The notes under the pieces were generated by a model. The model had not been told where the DNA came from. It saw nothing but the letters and a program-made list of their open reading frames with translations, and made no database searches. A stretch of DNA of 64,000 bases from Metellina segmentata (lineage: Eukaryota; Arthropoda; Arachnida; Araneae; Tetragnathidae): contig OX375883.1 of the NCBI GenBank assembly GCA_947359465.1, positions 93,522,411-93,586,410 on the forward strand. The letters are read 5' to 3'. Positions 21,371-32,881 of the stretch are shown here, piece by piece. The number at the start of each line of letters is the position of its first letter. Position 1 is the stretch's first letter. Made by a program: the position numbers and the translations under genes.

Positions 21371-21602
21371 CACTTTTTGTAGTATGTTTACTTCTCACAT
21401 GATTCAATTTTGTTTGGAATGTTCGGCAAGGAATATTCTGGATGGAATGTTCTACATGGAATGTTCTAGATGGATCACACAGAAATCTGTACTTTTTGTA
21501 GTCTGTTTACTTCTCACATGATTTAATTTTGCTTGGAATGTTCTGCAAGGAATATTCTGGATGGAATGTTCTACATGGAATGTTCTAGATGGATCACACA
21601 TA
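21371..21602 (+). repeat. Tandem duplication of a GAAnnTTC-rich segment
   Basis: A unit of about 115 bp is present twice, almost identical. Each copy holds four GAAnnTTC palindromes (for example GGAATGTTCTACATGGAATG) spaced 14 bp apart. GAAnnTTC is the core of heat-shock elements, but the 6-bp gaps differ from the usual contiguous arrangement. It could equally be part of an LTR-like repeat: comparable stretches are seen near 43670-43710 and 52150-52220. Confidence 0.75.
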
Positions 21603-22060
21603 AATCTGTATAAGCGAGTAACAGTAGCTGAACTATGTTCTTTTCTTTCATTCAGAACAAGGTCAGGTAATATCTTAGTTTTTTAGTCGCCACTTCGTTC
21701 TTTTTTGTATTCGTTTTTCTGAATGTGTGGGGAGACACGTGCTCCGCAATCCATGAGAGATTTTGCCCTTGGTTAAAATACCCTTTTGAGTTATATTCTT
21801 TACAGGGAAGAATTGTGCATTGGTGACTGAATTCATGATTCAATAATAAAACTTATACAGTCCAGTATAACTGATCCACACTCACCAATTTTCATGAAAT
21901 GAGCTGAAAAAAACTGGTTTAGTGTACATCCAGTTACTTATACCATCACAGCAAAATCATAATTTCATGTATTGTGTGTAACATAATTGTTGAGTGTCCA
22001 TAAAAGTGTATAAAATATAGCAAATGAATTTATCTACACAAGAGTAATTTCAAAAATTAC
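21603..22060. other. Intronic DNA
   Basis: No gene or repeat family was recognised. Confidence 0.4.
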
Positions 22061-22072
22061 TATTTAATTTTT

Positions 22073-22332
22073 CCGACCAACCGGTATAGTGGTTAAGGTG
22101 TTAGCCTCTAGATCGGAAGGTCCCCGGTTCGAATCCGGGTTCGGGCATGGATGTTTGTAAGCGTATACCAGCGTAGGTGTTGCTTCGTCATCTGAACATG
22201 GTTCAAAATTACGATGTAATTGTTAGGGGCAATGATGGCCCTCCCACTGGGTGCTCCTTCACAAGTGGCCATCACTTCCGGCCTTGTAGTGGCCAATGAC
22301 TTCGGTCTAAATGTGCCCGCCATTGGAAAAAA
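22073..22332 (+). repeat. tRNA-derived SINE, A-type head with alternative 3' body
   Basis: Good box A and box B. A short stretch of the family A body (GTAGGTGTTGCTTCGTC) is followed by the alternative 3' body seen at 3809-4087 (GGGGCAATGATGGCCC, CCCACTGGGTGCTC, ATGACTTCGGTC). A 12-bp target duplication (TATTTAATTTTT) is at 22061-22072 and 22333-22344. This copy documents a composite of two SINE bodies. Confidence 0.88.
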
Positions 22333-22358
22333 TATTTAATTTTTTTATTTGTTTAAAA

Positions 22359-23781
22359 TACACTCTATAACAAAAAAAAAATCGACGCACCAAGAAGGAG
22401 TTGTCCGATGGAGACAAAAATTGGTGGATAGGAAAATTGTGTGCAGAATAGAAAGATTAAAATTTCAGAACAATTAATTGATTTATTTCAGACTTACAGT
22501 AACGAGCTCAGTAAGGTGTTGACCCGCCTCTAGCCTGGATGCAAGCTGTCACACGGCGTGGCATAGACCGATAAAGCTCCCGGATGGTCTCCTGCGGTAT
22601 TTCTTGCCAAATTTGCTCCAATTGTCGGACTACGTCATCAACATTCCCTAACGGATGCAGTCGCCTTCCCATCATATCACTCCATCATATCCCAGACATG
22701 ATCGATGGGAGAGAGATCTGGTGATCTGGCTGGCCAAGGAAGTGTTTGACAAGCTTGAAGACAGTTCATAGCAACACGTGCCGTATGTGGTCTGGCATTG
22801 TCTTGCTGAAAAATAAGCCCAGGGTACTGCGAAAGGAACAGTAGCAAAACAGGTCTCAGAATTTCGTCAACGTACCGCTGTGCAGTAAGTGTACCTCTAA
22901 TGAAGACCAAAGGGGTCCGGTTATCAAGGGAAATGGTACCCCAGACCACAACTCCTTATTGAGGGGCCCGTATGGCGTGCAATAGTGAAAGCAGGATCGA
23001 CACGCTGCCCTGGGCGTCTCCAGAAACATCTTCGATGAACGTCAGGAAAAAGTGGAAAGCGGGATTCGTCGCTAAAGACTATACGACCCCAGTCAGCATC
23101 ATTCCAGCCTGATCGAGCCAAGCACCACTGTAATCTGGCTAGACAGTGTGCAGGCGTGAGTGGCAGGTGGCGTAACGGTCGGTACGAGCGTAGATTTCGC
23201 TCTCTCAGCCTTCTGAGAATGGTCATGGTTACACACGTGTGTGGGTCGCACGACTGATGGTCGATAGCGATGAATCAAGCGCTGTGACAGCTGATCTGAC
23301 AATCACTCTGTCCTCACAATCTATTGTTGCCCTACGTCGACCACTACCATCATGACGCTGATATCTGCCATTGTCCACCTTCTCTTGCCAGCATCTTCTA
23401 ATCGCCGCATCGCTTCGACTCACATGACGAGCGATTCTCCGATTTGCCCAACCTGCCTCTTTCAATCCAATGATATGACCTCTTTCAAACTCAGAAAGTT
23501 TCTCGTAATGAGCTCGAATTCTGCGGCGAGGCATTTTTTCAGTCGTTGAAAGGTATCCTAAATCGCAATGCAGCAGCCATTTTTAACAACAGTTCAAGAA
23601 CAACTTCTTATATACATCTGCTGGATGCGCAGTTCCGATGTGCTGGAGATTGTACTATTCATTCATTGAACACCAAATTTTAATCATTTGCATATTTGGT
23701 CAAAACATTTTTGCATACAAAATTTCAAAGCAATCGAATGATTCCTTCTTGGTGCGTCGATTTTTTTTGTTATAGAGTGTA
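22359..23781 (-). mobile_element. Tc1-like element, opposite-orientation sister of 18089-19514
   Basis: TA flanks at 22359-22360 and 23780-23781, and inverted ends CACTCTATAACAAAAAAA..TCGACGCACCAAGAAGGA. The structure matches the 18089 copy throughout. It sits just 3' of a SINE tail. Confidence 0.92.
22525..23534 (-). pseudogene. Tc1-family transposase with several frameshifts
   Basis: Starts MPRRRIRAHYEKLSEFERG and can be followed through three frames (23534-23229, 23226-22924, 22949-22677) and a further break after HVWDMM to the ARGGSTPY-type end near 22525. The catalytic D residues are retained: VFSDESRF, FQQDNARPH and, at the third position, D in SPIDHVW. At least three lesions make it non-functional. 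Confidence 0.9.
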
Positions 23782-24968
23782 ATCTTCTGATCAGCTGTAA
23801 TGATCCTAATTTAATGTGCTGTAAAAGAGATTAGTGTTATTGTGTATTCGGAAAAATTCCTTAATGAGTTAAAATTATTTTGGACAAACATAGGTATTGT
23901 GTATTGCTATGTTATGGGACAAATAAACATTAAGGAATAAAATTTTTCATTACGAATGTTTTCGAAATATTTATAATGCATTTAAATAAAAATTTTAATT
24001 AATGTCTTAATACAAATAAACACACGCATGTTTCTGAAAATCAACATTGAAACCCGAACCCTAGAATCAGTTTTTTCTCTTAATAGTTGAGATTACGAAT
24101 TAAATTTTTTTGTATTAATAACAAACCTTGAATAGTTAAGGAATTGTTTAGATCAATGGAATTAGGTTTATTAGTATTGTTGGTTCATTAAGAAATTTTA
24201 ATGCTTTGTTTAGATTTACGAGTTAATCAAAAGGTTAGCTGTTCTTGCTTCGCGTTGGCGCAATTCATTCTTACTGTTATTAATTGATGATACTGTAGTA
24301 GGAGCATCTACAAACAGTATGAAAACACGAATAGATTATATTTAAACGGATAGTAAAATTACATTAGAAATTACAGTTTGCAGAGTTTGAAGCTGACAAA
24401 ATACGAATTTTACAAGAAAAGTGACGCAATTTGAAATGAAGTGCATTTAAATAAAAACATCCCCAAACTGTTGGAATTAAATACAAAAATACACCACGGA
24501 TTGTAATAAATTAACGAACACAGTCTACAATATTAAAATAAAGATTAAATATGCTTAAGTATTTTTTTATTTTATTTTGCGCCTATAAAATTAAGTCGTA
24601 GAACCATTTCTCTCATAGGTATACAATACACAGGACACAAAGCTACCTTTAAAGAGAGGTAGAGAAGTGCAATATTAAACCGTATTCACATAGAGATGCA
24701 TAGAGTATTAAAAAAATTGACTACACAATTTCGTAAAAACACCCAAAGTTCTATAGTAAATTATAATATTAACTTAATTTTAATGTAACATAAAGTGCAC
24801 ATTTAGAGAGGATTCTAGAAAGCAATTTTGTATTAGTTATGATATTTTAAAATTAGAATTTAAATATATTTACAAATTTCAGCTAACAAAATTGAATAAA
24901 TTTCCAGCCTATTTCGTAGAGAAACAAAAGAGAAACCTAAAATAAGTGCTTGTTACAGATAATTTGAG
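23782..24968. other. AT-rich intronic DNA
   Basis: Very AT-rich. No gene, RNA or repeat family was recognised. Confidence 0.45.
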
Positions 24969-25240
24969 CCCGGTTATAGGGGTAAGCAACCAGAGGGTTG
25001 CGAGTACGAATCCAACTAAAGACCGATAAGTACAAAGGGGGTTGGTACACGTTCAATCTGCCGTGGTCTCAAATGTTCTCACGGTAGTGTGGTGGGGAAG
25101 TTTGAAGAGTAGGGTACCAGCTCATGTATGGCCTCATAATCTGACTGTGGTACAAAATTACGTGGTGTTCTATTAGGATCGTTAGATCACGGACAATTAA
25201 CAATAAATAACACGTGGTGCTGTTCTAATGCGACGTTAAT
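24969..25240 (+). repeat. SINE of the shared-body superfamily, different head (type C)
   Basis: The head (CCCGGTTATAGGGGTAAG, GGGTTGCGAGTACGAATCC) differs from family A, but the body (TCAATCTGCCGTGG, GTCCTCACG-like, CCAGCTCATG, GTTCAAAATTACG-like, GCGACGTTAAT) is the common one. The same head type is at 61850-62187. Confidence 0.7.
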
Positions 25241-25314
25241 TTCTACGTACATATATTTTGCGTAGAAAACAGTTCTTATGTCTAGGGACACTGAATTATT
25301 AAATTTGTGTCATA

Positions 25315-26278
25315 CAGGGTGATTTTTTTTTAAACTGACACTATTCAGAGTCACCTGTAGCTCGATCTAACAACCGAAATGGCACCAAACTCGGTAAAGA
25401 GACTAATGATAATTATGGGAAGTAGGATTCCGTAAAAAAAAAAATAGTTCCAAAAATCACCGATAGGGGTATTTATGACGCTGTTGTAGCTTACCAAACC
25501 GAGAATTAGCATAAAACACGGGTATCAGAGCAAAATGCAAATTTATTCTTTCGTATGTGACAACAGCGTCAGTAATTTGGGCTATAAATACATTCAGACA
25601 GCTCCGAAAAATATTCTCAGCTGAAGTGAGCCAGCTCAAGTGAATATGCGACTCACATTACCAGAACATGCTTTACCTGTGAAGATATTTTATCTTAATC
25701 AGTGCAATGCATCCACAGCTCTTCGTGAGTTTAGAACCCGACAGAAGCTACGTAAGAGGCCTTTATCGCTTAATGCTTTTAAGGGAATGAAGACGAAGTT
25801 AATTCTGTCGAGGAAACAGGGTCATTGACAATTCGTGCAGGCAGGGGGACTTAAACATGTGTCAGAAGAGGTGATAACAGATTTTGCAACTGCAATCGTA
25901 GACAGATCACAGGGAACCATTGCTGGTAAAAGCAGCTACCGGGGTGTAGTGCGACAATTGGACAAGAATTTTTCCACAGTATGGAAAGTCTTTCAGCCAG
26001 TTCTCCCCTACTTTGTGGATTAGTGAATTTTTTGAATGAAACTTAACATTTGCCTGTAATTTTGTATGTGTTATTATTTTTCTTTTTTTTGTTACACTTT
26101 TTACATTAGACAGCGCCATAAATACCCCTATCGCCGATTTTTGGAACTAAATTTTTTTCTTACGGAATCCTACTTACCATGTCATCTTTAGTCTCCACAC
26201 CTAGTTTGGTGCCATTTTGGTTACAAGATCGAGCTACAGGTGGCTCTGAATAGTGTCAGTTTAAAAAAAATCACCCTG
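25315..26278 (+). mobile_element. Long-TIR mariner-like element, internally deleted
   Basis: It has inverted ends of about 170 bp (starting CAGGGTGATTTTTTTT) and TA flanks at 25313-25314 and 26279-26280. Only the N-terminal part of a transposase remains between them. It shares the CAGGGTG terminus with the elements at 41372-41966 and 44544-46046. Confidence 0.88.
25640..26023 (+). pseudogene. Mariner-like transposase, N-terminal HTH fragment
   Basis: One frame runs from ATG 25640 to TAG 26023 with a single TGA at 25826-25828. The protein begins MNMRLTLPEHALPVKI and continues FYLNQCNASTALREFRTRQK, a helix-turn-helix pattern found at the start of DUF4817-type transposases. After the stop it goes on with a second DNA-binding-like segment (SYRGVVRQLDKNFSTVWKV). 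The entire DDE catalytic domain is missing, so the element depended on another source of transposase. Confidence 0.7.
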
Positions 26279-26468
26279 TACTTTTTTCTGAATATGTTTG
26301 CCTATTTTTTTATCACAGAATCGTTCTTACATTATGTGCTATGGTTGGATGGTTTTTTAAAGACGTAGGTGCAAGGTTTGGCCAAATAGTGCCTAGAACT
26401 TTTAGTGTTCTGGAATATCGTGACTTTAACCAATTTTTCCTACAAGGAAAATTTTTTTTTCTCCAGCC

Positions 26469-27127
26469 CAATGAGATTGTGTGAGCCGCGGTAGCTCAGT
26501 CAGTAGAGCGTCGGCCTCGCATCAGAAGGGTTGTGGGTTCTGTCCTCGGCGGAGCCTGCAATTCTGATGATTGCGAGATCGGCGCTTCGACCTGACTAAA
26601 GACCGTCGTGTTCACTAATGGTGACTGGTGCACGTTAAATAGGTCGTCTCAGAGGCCAATGAGATTGTGTGAGCCGCGGTAGCTCAGTCAGTAGAGCGTC
26701 GGGCTCGCATCAGAAGGGTTGTGGGTTCTGTCCTCGGCGGAGCCTGCAATTCTGATGATTGCGAGATCGGCGCTTCGACCTGACTAAAGACCGTCGTGTT
26801 CACTAATGGTGACTAGGGCACGTTAAATAGGTCGTGGTCACAAAGTCCCCCATGTTCCCATACCAAATCAATACCTCTGGGGGTACCTGATCAGGGGGTT
26901 ATCGTCCTCTGATTGGGATCTAAATTACGATATGTGTGAGTGAATGGATGTATGAAAGGGACCTTCCTGTAAAACGGATGTGTCATGTATGTCGAGCAAA
27001 GTCGGACTTCCTCCCAATGGGGCTCAATAACATGGAAGGCGCACCCCCTCGCCTCTTGCCGTCTTTGACGGGCCTGACACTTCTCTGGTCTGCCAGTGAA
27101 GGCATGAGAAACAACAACAACAGATTG
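26469..27127 (+). repeat. tRNA-derived SINE, family B, with internal 188-bp tandem duplication
   Basis: The head resembles a tRNA (GCCGCGGTAGCTCAGTCAGT, box B-like GTGGGTTCTGTCC). A 188-bp head segment is repeated almost exactly (starts at 26469 and 26657). The body shares CTGGTGCACGTTAAAT and the AAAGTCC stretch with family A, then has its own 3' part ending in ACAACAACAAC. The tail type matches the LINE fragment ending near 31235. Confidence 0.85.
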
Positions 27128-27261
27128 TGAGAATACGATGAAATGTATAGTTGTTCTCTAAAGTTGTAAAGAAACTAATTTAAAAAAACGTTGTTGTAAA
27201 CGTTACTGCGGCATACGCAAAACTACAGAAGTTTATTGGATTTTAACTACACTGTATGAAC

Positions 27262-27580
27262 AAAGGACACTTTAGAAATTCGGAGGAGGATCCATCTTAG
27301 TGTGGGGTTCTTTTACCTACTTAGGACTTGGTCCATTGTTTTATGTACCCGGTACCATGAAAAACTCCATGTATTGGATAATTCGGCCTTGCCAACACTG
27401 TGGCGATACTACGGATATGATGGTTGTTTCTTCCAACAAGATCGATCACCATGTCATACTGCAAAACGTGTGTTGGACTGTTTTCTTGAAAATGAGGCTA
27501 ATGTGCTTGACTGGCCTGTTCATTGCCCCGATCTCAATCCGATCGAGCACTTGGTAGACAAACTAGAGGAACGAGTATGA
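27262..27580 (+). pseudogene. Tc1-like transposase fragment (catalytic part)
   Basis: Two overlapping frames together give GGGSILVWGSF, FFQQDRSPCHTAKRV and LDWPVHCPDLNPIEHL. The second D and the E are kept, with DD34E spacing. N-terminal and C-terminal parts are missing and at least one frameshift is present. No inverted ends were found. It belongs to a different Tc1 lineage from those at 18 and 22 kb. Confidence 0.8.
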
Positions 27581-27745
27581 CACTGCGACGCACATCCATC
27601 TTCATAATAATCTCTTCTCACAGATTTGCAAGATGCATGACGAGTTATTCCTACCCAGGCATTTTCGTCTCATGTTTCGTGGCATTACTTCCGGTTATTC
27701 AAATTTTCAGCTCTAAAACACTGATCTATAACCTCTGAGGTTGGA

Positions 27746-28425
27746 GCCGACCAACCGGTATAGTGGTTACGGTGGTAGCCTCTAGTTCGGAAGGTTCTTG
27801 GTTCGAATCCGGGTGAGGGCATGGATGTTTGTAAGCGTATGGTGTAGAGGCGGCTGGTGCACCTTAAAATCTGTCGTGGCCGAAAGTCCTCACGTTGGAT
27901 TGGTGTGGAAGTTTGGAGAGTGGGGTGCCAGCTCAGGTGTTACTTCGTCATCTGACCGTGGTTCAAAATTACGAGGTGTTGTCATCGGTAAATAATTGGT
28001 AATTTTTAGTTAACGTCGTACTAGAGCAACACAACGGGCTATTGACGACGGTCCGGAATCAGTCCCTTAAGGGAAAGATCCGAGGACAACACCTCGTAAT
28101 TTTGAACCACGGTCAGATGACGAAGCAACACCTGAGCTGGCACCCCACTCTCCAAACTTCCACGCCAACCCAACGTGAGGACTTTCGGCCACGACAGATT
28201 TAAGGTGCACCAGCCGCCTCTACACCATACGTTTACAAACATCCATGCCCGGGCCCGGATTCGAACCAGGAACCTTCCGATCTAGAGGCTAACACCTTAA
28301 CCACTATACCGGTTGGTCGGCTGTTGTCATCGGATCTTTCCCTTAAGGGACTGATCCCGGACCGTCGTCAATAGCCCATTGTGTTGCTCTAGTACGACGT
28401 TATTAAAAAAATTATCATTACCATT
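27746..28425 (+). repeat. SINE family A copy interrupted by another SINE
   Basis: The host SINE (27746-27988 and 28334-28425) is flanked by its own 13-bp duplication ACCTCTGAGGTTG at 27731-27743 and 28426-28438. It is split after GTTGTCATCGG by the minus-strand copy at 27989-28321. Confidence 0.92.
27989..28321 (-). repeat. SINE family A inserted into a SINE
   Basis: Full-length 333-bp copy on the minus strand, flanked by the 12-bp duplication TGTTGTCATCGG at 27977-27988 and 28322-28333. Head, box B, body and tail are all close to the family consensus, indicating a young insertion. Confidence 0.93.
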
Positions 28426-28475
28426 ACCTCTGAGGTTGCCTTAAATTGTGTCAAGGAAACGTGGTTTGGTATGTA

Positions 28476-28782
28476 ATTTATTTAACGTCGGACTGGGGAA
28501 AACACGGACTATTGGCTACGTTCCGTGATCGAACCCAAAAGTACAGATCCGAGGACAACACCTCGTCAATTCGAACCAAGGTCTGATGACGAGGTCCCAT
28601 AGCAGCTAGCAGCACGCTCACCAAACTTCCACACCTTGCCAAAGTAAGGACATTTGATGCCCCGACAGATTCAACATGCTTCAGCCACCTTTTTACACGA
28701 ATATCATTGGTTGTATTCAAATTCTCAACCGCCCGATTCCTCATTCGTTACTCTACCAACTGGGCTACCGTGGCATTTGCAC
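28476..28782 (-). repeat. SINE of the shared-body superfamily, degenerate
   Basis: On the minus strand it has the head GCCACGGTAGCCCAGTTGGT, then the common body (TTGAATCTGTCGGGGC, GAGGTGTTGTCCTCGG) and a GACGTTAAATA end. The head is of the A/B/C-divergent type and box B is damaged. Confidence 0.75.
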
Positions 28783-29211
28783 TTTAGGACGTATATATTT
28801 TCTTTAACGTCGTACTCCAGGATAATGTTTAGTGCGATATATATTTTTCCCGCGAGAGTGTTTTCTGTTAAGTGAAAAATGCCTCTAGCTACAATCTACC
28901 ACAAAAATATTAAAGCCCTCTGCATTTACTTCGAAGGAAACGTCTCTTCCGTATTGAATAAACGGAAGTAAAATCCTGATCTTACAATGGTTTGCTTACA
29001 TTGAACATTCCCCTATTAGTTCTAACTTGTCCTGATTGCTTTTTCTCAATTCGTTCTTTTTACTTTTGATTTAAGATGAGTTCAGAGAGTTGAAGTAAAC
29101 CTGCACAATTCGTGAAGACGCAGGAAAACCCTATCCATGGATGAAAACAGACGAAAAGCAAATACAGTCAGTACCGGCGATATGGTTACCCTTGTATAAT
29201 GTTACCAAATT
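28783..29211. other. Intronic DNA
   Basis: A short SINE 3' scrap (TTAACGTCGTACTCCAGG) lies at 28803-28822. Otherwise nothing was recognised. Confidence 0.4.
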
Positions 29212-30209
29212 TATATGGTCAGTTTTCTAAAGTCCCATCTAACTTAATAGGGAACATGAATTAAAGCGCAGAGCTTGTAGTAATTTTATTTTCCTGGTTA
29301 TTGGTTATATGGTCAGTTTTCCATCTTTTCAATGATGTTATCAGCTTTTTTTTTTTTTTTCAAAAATATTAATTTTTGTAACATTTCTAGATTTGGGAAG
29401 GGACACAGGGAAGGAGCAACAATGAAGAAAAAAAAAATTTATCCACCCCGGTGAGAACCTGAATTTACGCCTTTACTTCTTTACCTCCCTACCCAATTTC
29501 TCCAAGCACAACAGGTGGACATCTGTCTGTTTATTTGTTGAAGTTATCTCTCCCTGTTTGAAAAGTATCCTAAAATTGAGACGAAAAAGGTAAAGAAAAA
29601 TGTTGTTTAATTTGGATCATGCGTGACGTATAAGAACGCTCATTTACGCTAAAAAATGTTATTTGTTTTTTTTAGTCTGCTGTCAAATTGTTCCTCTACG
29701 CAAAATAAAAACGTAAACCTGCGATCTTTTATGCTGTTGCCATTCCAAAGAAAACAAAAAAATTAAATTACATTAAATTCATTTTAAAATGTGATGGATT
29801 AAATTTTTCGCCAAGACCGAAGAAATGCAAAAAATTCGGACTACCTGTGTGCCAAATCCCATTATTGTAAGTGCCATAGATTCGTCAGGACTGTGATAAC
29901 GAAAAACAGGAAAACAAACACTTCATGTTATAATAGTAGAGATAAGTGCATTGAATATGGATACACGTACGTATCCGTACTGTACTTACATTGGTAAGGT
30001 AAGCTAATAAATTTCACTAAAAATATTGCATATTTCTTACTGTAGTTTTTACTTCGCGAATTAATTTTTAAAATGTTCTTAGAAGTTTAACTATTTGTTC
30101 ATAAGCACTATATTCTACCATAATTAAATAGTGTAGTATTGTTTCACATATATGGTCACCCGCTTATAGAATCTGATTTTTCTAGACCGCTGAGCTGACC
30201 ATATAATCT
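29212..30209. mobile_element. Possible TATATGGTCAG-ended element
   Basis: The inverted ends TTATATGGTCAG (29212) and CTGACCATATAA (about 30198-30209) bracket a segment that contains a Helitron 5' piece. A further ATATGGTCAGTTTTC lies at 29309. No transposase and no certain target duplication were found. Confidence 0.3.
29600..29942 (-). mobile_element. Helitron-type 5' fragment
   Basis: Minus-strand start TCTCTACTATTATAACATG at 29942, after A, followed by GACGAATCTATGGCACTTAC and the GTCCGAATTTTTTGC stretch. Closely related to 49130-49516 and 60273 onwards. Confidence 0.6.
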
Positions 30210-30764
30210 ATACTAACTGTATAAGGAAAACATCAATAAGTTTTTTTAAGCTCCATTAAATTTGCAAATTGAGTTGATATCACCACTTTTGTACACACCA
30301 ATGTGCATATTTAGAGTACGGATGCATAAGGGTTCACGTTGACAAGTAAAACAAATTGTGAAGAGTGGACGTAATTGATTAAATTAATTAATTACTTATT
30401 AAATTAATTAATTATCACTTTAGATAAATGGCGCTTTGCCACTCGTTCCAGGAACGTTAAAAATGAGATATTTCTGATATTTAGATAACACAAGTCTTTT
30501 ACCTTTCTCTTGCACCCAATATCAGGTAAAAAGAAATCTTCACGGAAGATGTTTTGGAAAGCGATACTGAAACACAAGCTGGAAATATTCTAGGATCCAT
30601 GAAAATTTTCAACTTAATCTTCATCTAATCAAATTATATGGAAACCATTGTCAAAATCAATACAATTTCAGTTCCACAATTTGAAACAAACTGTACAATA
30701 TTTTTGAACGAAAAAGTAAGAAATTAATATTTTTCTCCATTTACTAAATATACCTTGCACTCTC
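30210..30764. other. AT-rich intronic DNA
   Basis: No gene was seen. A small TTAATTAA-rich direct repeat lies at 30375-30420. Confidence 0.4.
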
Positions 30765-31235
30765 CAGTGGATCCCAGCTCATGTTAAAATTGAGGAGAAC
30801 GAATGTGCAGATGCCCTTGCAAAGGAAGCACGCGACAAAGATCAACCTCGAGTAGTCACCTGTGCAAATGCGAATGCCGTCGCCAGGCGAAGGCTCTATA
30901 ACCAGCATTTTAGCTAGGCAACAATCCCCAATCTAAACTGCCCAAGAAACCTCTCCTTTACAATAGCTAGGCTACGTACTGGACATTTCAAAGGCATGAA
31001 GATTTCACGAACTAATATAAAATCCTATCCCATCTCCAGGTACTGTCCCCAATTGCAACTAACTCCAGATCATGTTTTCGACTGCCAGGCCATTATCGGT
31101 TCCCTCTTTCAACTTGGAGCACCTCCAATCGAAATCCTCCATAGCCATCGAGCTCCAGAACGTGCAGATCTTGTCACCAAGCCTTTTGAGGACTCTAAAC
31201 TTTTGCACTAGTACTGTATGCATAGACACGACAAC
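30765..31235 (+). pseudogene. Non-LTR retrotransposon 3' end with RNase H remnant
   Basis: The translation begins LQWIPAHVKIEENECADALA, the classic H-V-x-I-x-x-N-x-x-A-D motif of the RNase H domain in I- and Jockey-group LINE ORF2 proteins. After two or more in-frame stops it resumes with GHFKGMKISRTNIKSYP and LTPDHVFDCQA, the cysteine/histidine C-terminal motif of such ORF2s. The end is an ACAACAACAAC tail. The reverse transcriptase is absent, so this is a 5'-truncated dead copy. Confidence 0.8.
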
Positions 31236-32041
31236 AACAACAACGAAAAAGTATTTACAATCTCTATTACCAACATATCCTGATAAATGTAAAAATAAAA
31301 TCACGACTGACTTTGCAATTCAATAACGGAAGAGCAAAAACCGCGCGTTTCAAACTAATCAAATGGATCAAATCTTTGGAACTCTCTAATTTCTTTAATT
31401 TCAGTAGCCATATTTATCTTAACGATTGCTTATTAAACTGCATGGAAGTAGGAACTGCTGATATTTCTGTGCTTCTTATATGAACTTTTGTGAAACAATT
31501 TCTAGCTTTGTTTCAATGAGAAATCATTTCTTCATCGTTTTCCCTTAATAATTTCTTCTCATCGTTTCCTGTCTTTTATTAATTTTTAAGATGAGTTTCT
31601 GCAGCTGGTTTCGCAATCTTCTGTAAGTTAATATCTACGGCTCTTAAATTTCGCTTTAAATAGGTTGAATGAATCAATTGGGCATAACTTTGATTTCATA
31701 TTCATAATGTCAAAAATCTACAGATAAAAATCGAGTACGCTGAACGTTTTCGACTCAGCAACATTAATTAAAAAGTTTAAATAAAGTTTCCATAGATCCA
31801 TATGGCTTGAATAAGGAAATAACTTGAAATAAACTTATTTTCCCATTTAAATAAACGCTAAAACCTCCAATTTGCCATATTTTTCATTAAATAAAACACA
31901 ATATATGAATTTCATCACACAATCAACAAAAAATAATACGGACTGAAAATCCTCATCACAATTAAATAGATTCCCAGAATTAGAACTTAAGAAAATTCGG
32001 TGTAAAAAGCATATTTTAAATTCGAAGAATTGTTGTTATAA
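31236..32041. other. AT-rich intronic DNA
   Basis: No gene or repeat family was recognised. Confidence 0.4.
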
Positions 32042-32049
32042 GTTATTTC

Positions 32050-32873
32050 GGAACAGCTACACTCTACGTTTATGAGCGATGGCAACGGCTTTGGCGATTT
32101 TTTTTTGGCGAACTTCTAAAGCCGCCAAGGAAAGAATTATTACCTAACTCTTTTACTGACAATTTTTTTTTTTCTTTTTACAACACACTTTTTAAACATT
32201 TTCAGAACGTTTTAAAAAGAATATTTTTTTTTAAACTTTCACAAAAAGTACCTAAGCACATATCAAAACACATTTGTGAACCAGCAGAGAGACTAAGCTA
32301 TGTATGTTGGGTAAAGAATACCCTGAAACTTATCAATTACACTATATACAGTAGGCAAGTTGAAAACGAAAAAGATTTTTAAAAGAAAAAAAGCAAGAAA
32401 TAATACAATCTGATACATCAGAACGGTTCTGAGAAAAAAAAATTACGAGACAAGAATATTCCACAAATGCGAAAAACAATACATGTCAGAACTCTGCCGT
32501 GAAAAAAAATTATTATGAAATAAAAATTCCACAACTGTAGAAATACAAATAAATAAAAAATGGTATCAAAGAAAAAAAATTTTAAGCGACCAATGCAATC
32601 AAAGGATATTTTAAAATCAAAATAACCAATGGGAGGAAATAAAAAATTCCAAACGAATCAATGAAATCAAACGACTTGAACTGATTTTAGAAGAACTTTC
32701 TAGAATATTCAAAATGAATATTGAAAGTTTCCGTTTGCCGAGGTTGCCATTTAAACCATAACAACCGAAACGAAAGACGGGTTGCCTTAATTTATCGTAA
32801 CTCGCTACTAGAAGTGCTCCAAAAAATCGCCAAGTCGTTGCCATCACTCATAAACGTAGAGTGTAGCTGTACC
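32050..32873. mobile_element. hAT-like MITE with 8-bp target duplication (copy 2)
   Basis: The inverted ends GGAACAGCTACACTCTACG and the complement GGTACAGCTACACTCTACG are flanked by a perfect octamer, GTTATTTC, at 32042-32049 and 32874-32881. It is the reverse-orientation relative of 15111-15925 and likewise has no coding sequence. Confidence 0.88.
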
Positions 32874-32881
32874 GTTATTTC

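Noticed and set aside
26486..26557. tRNA gene candidate
   Set aside because: The anticodon stem is mismatched and box B is altered; it is the head of a SINE that is duplicated with its body.
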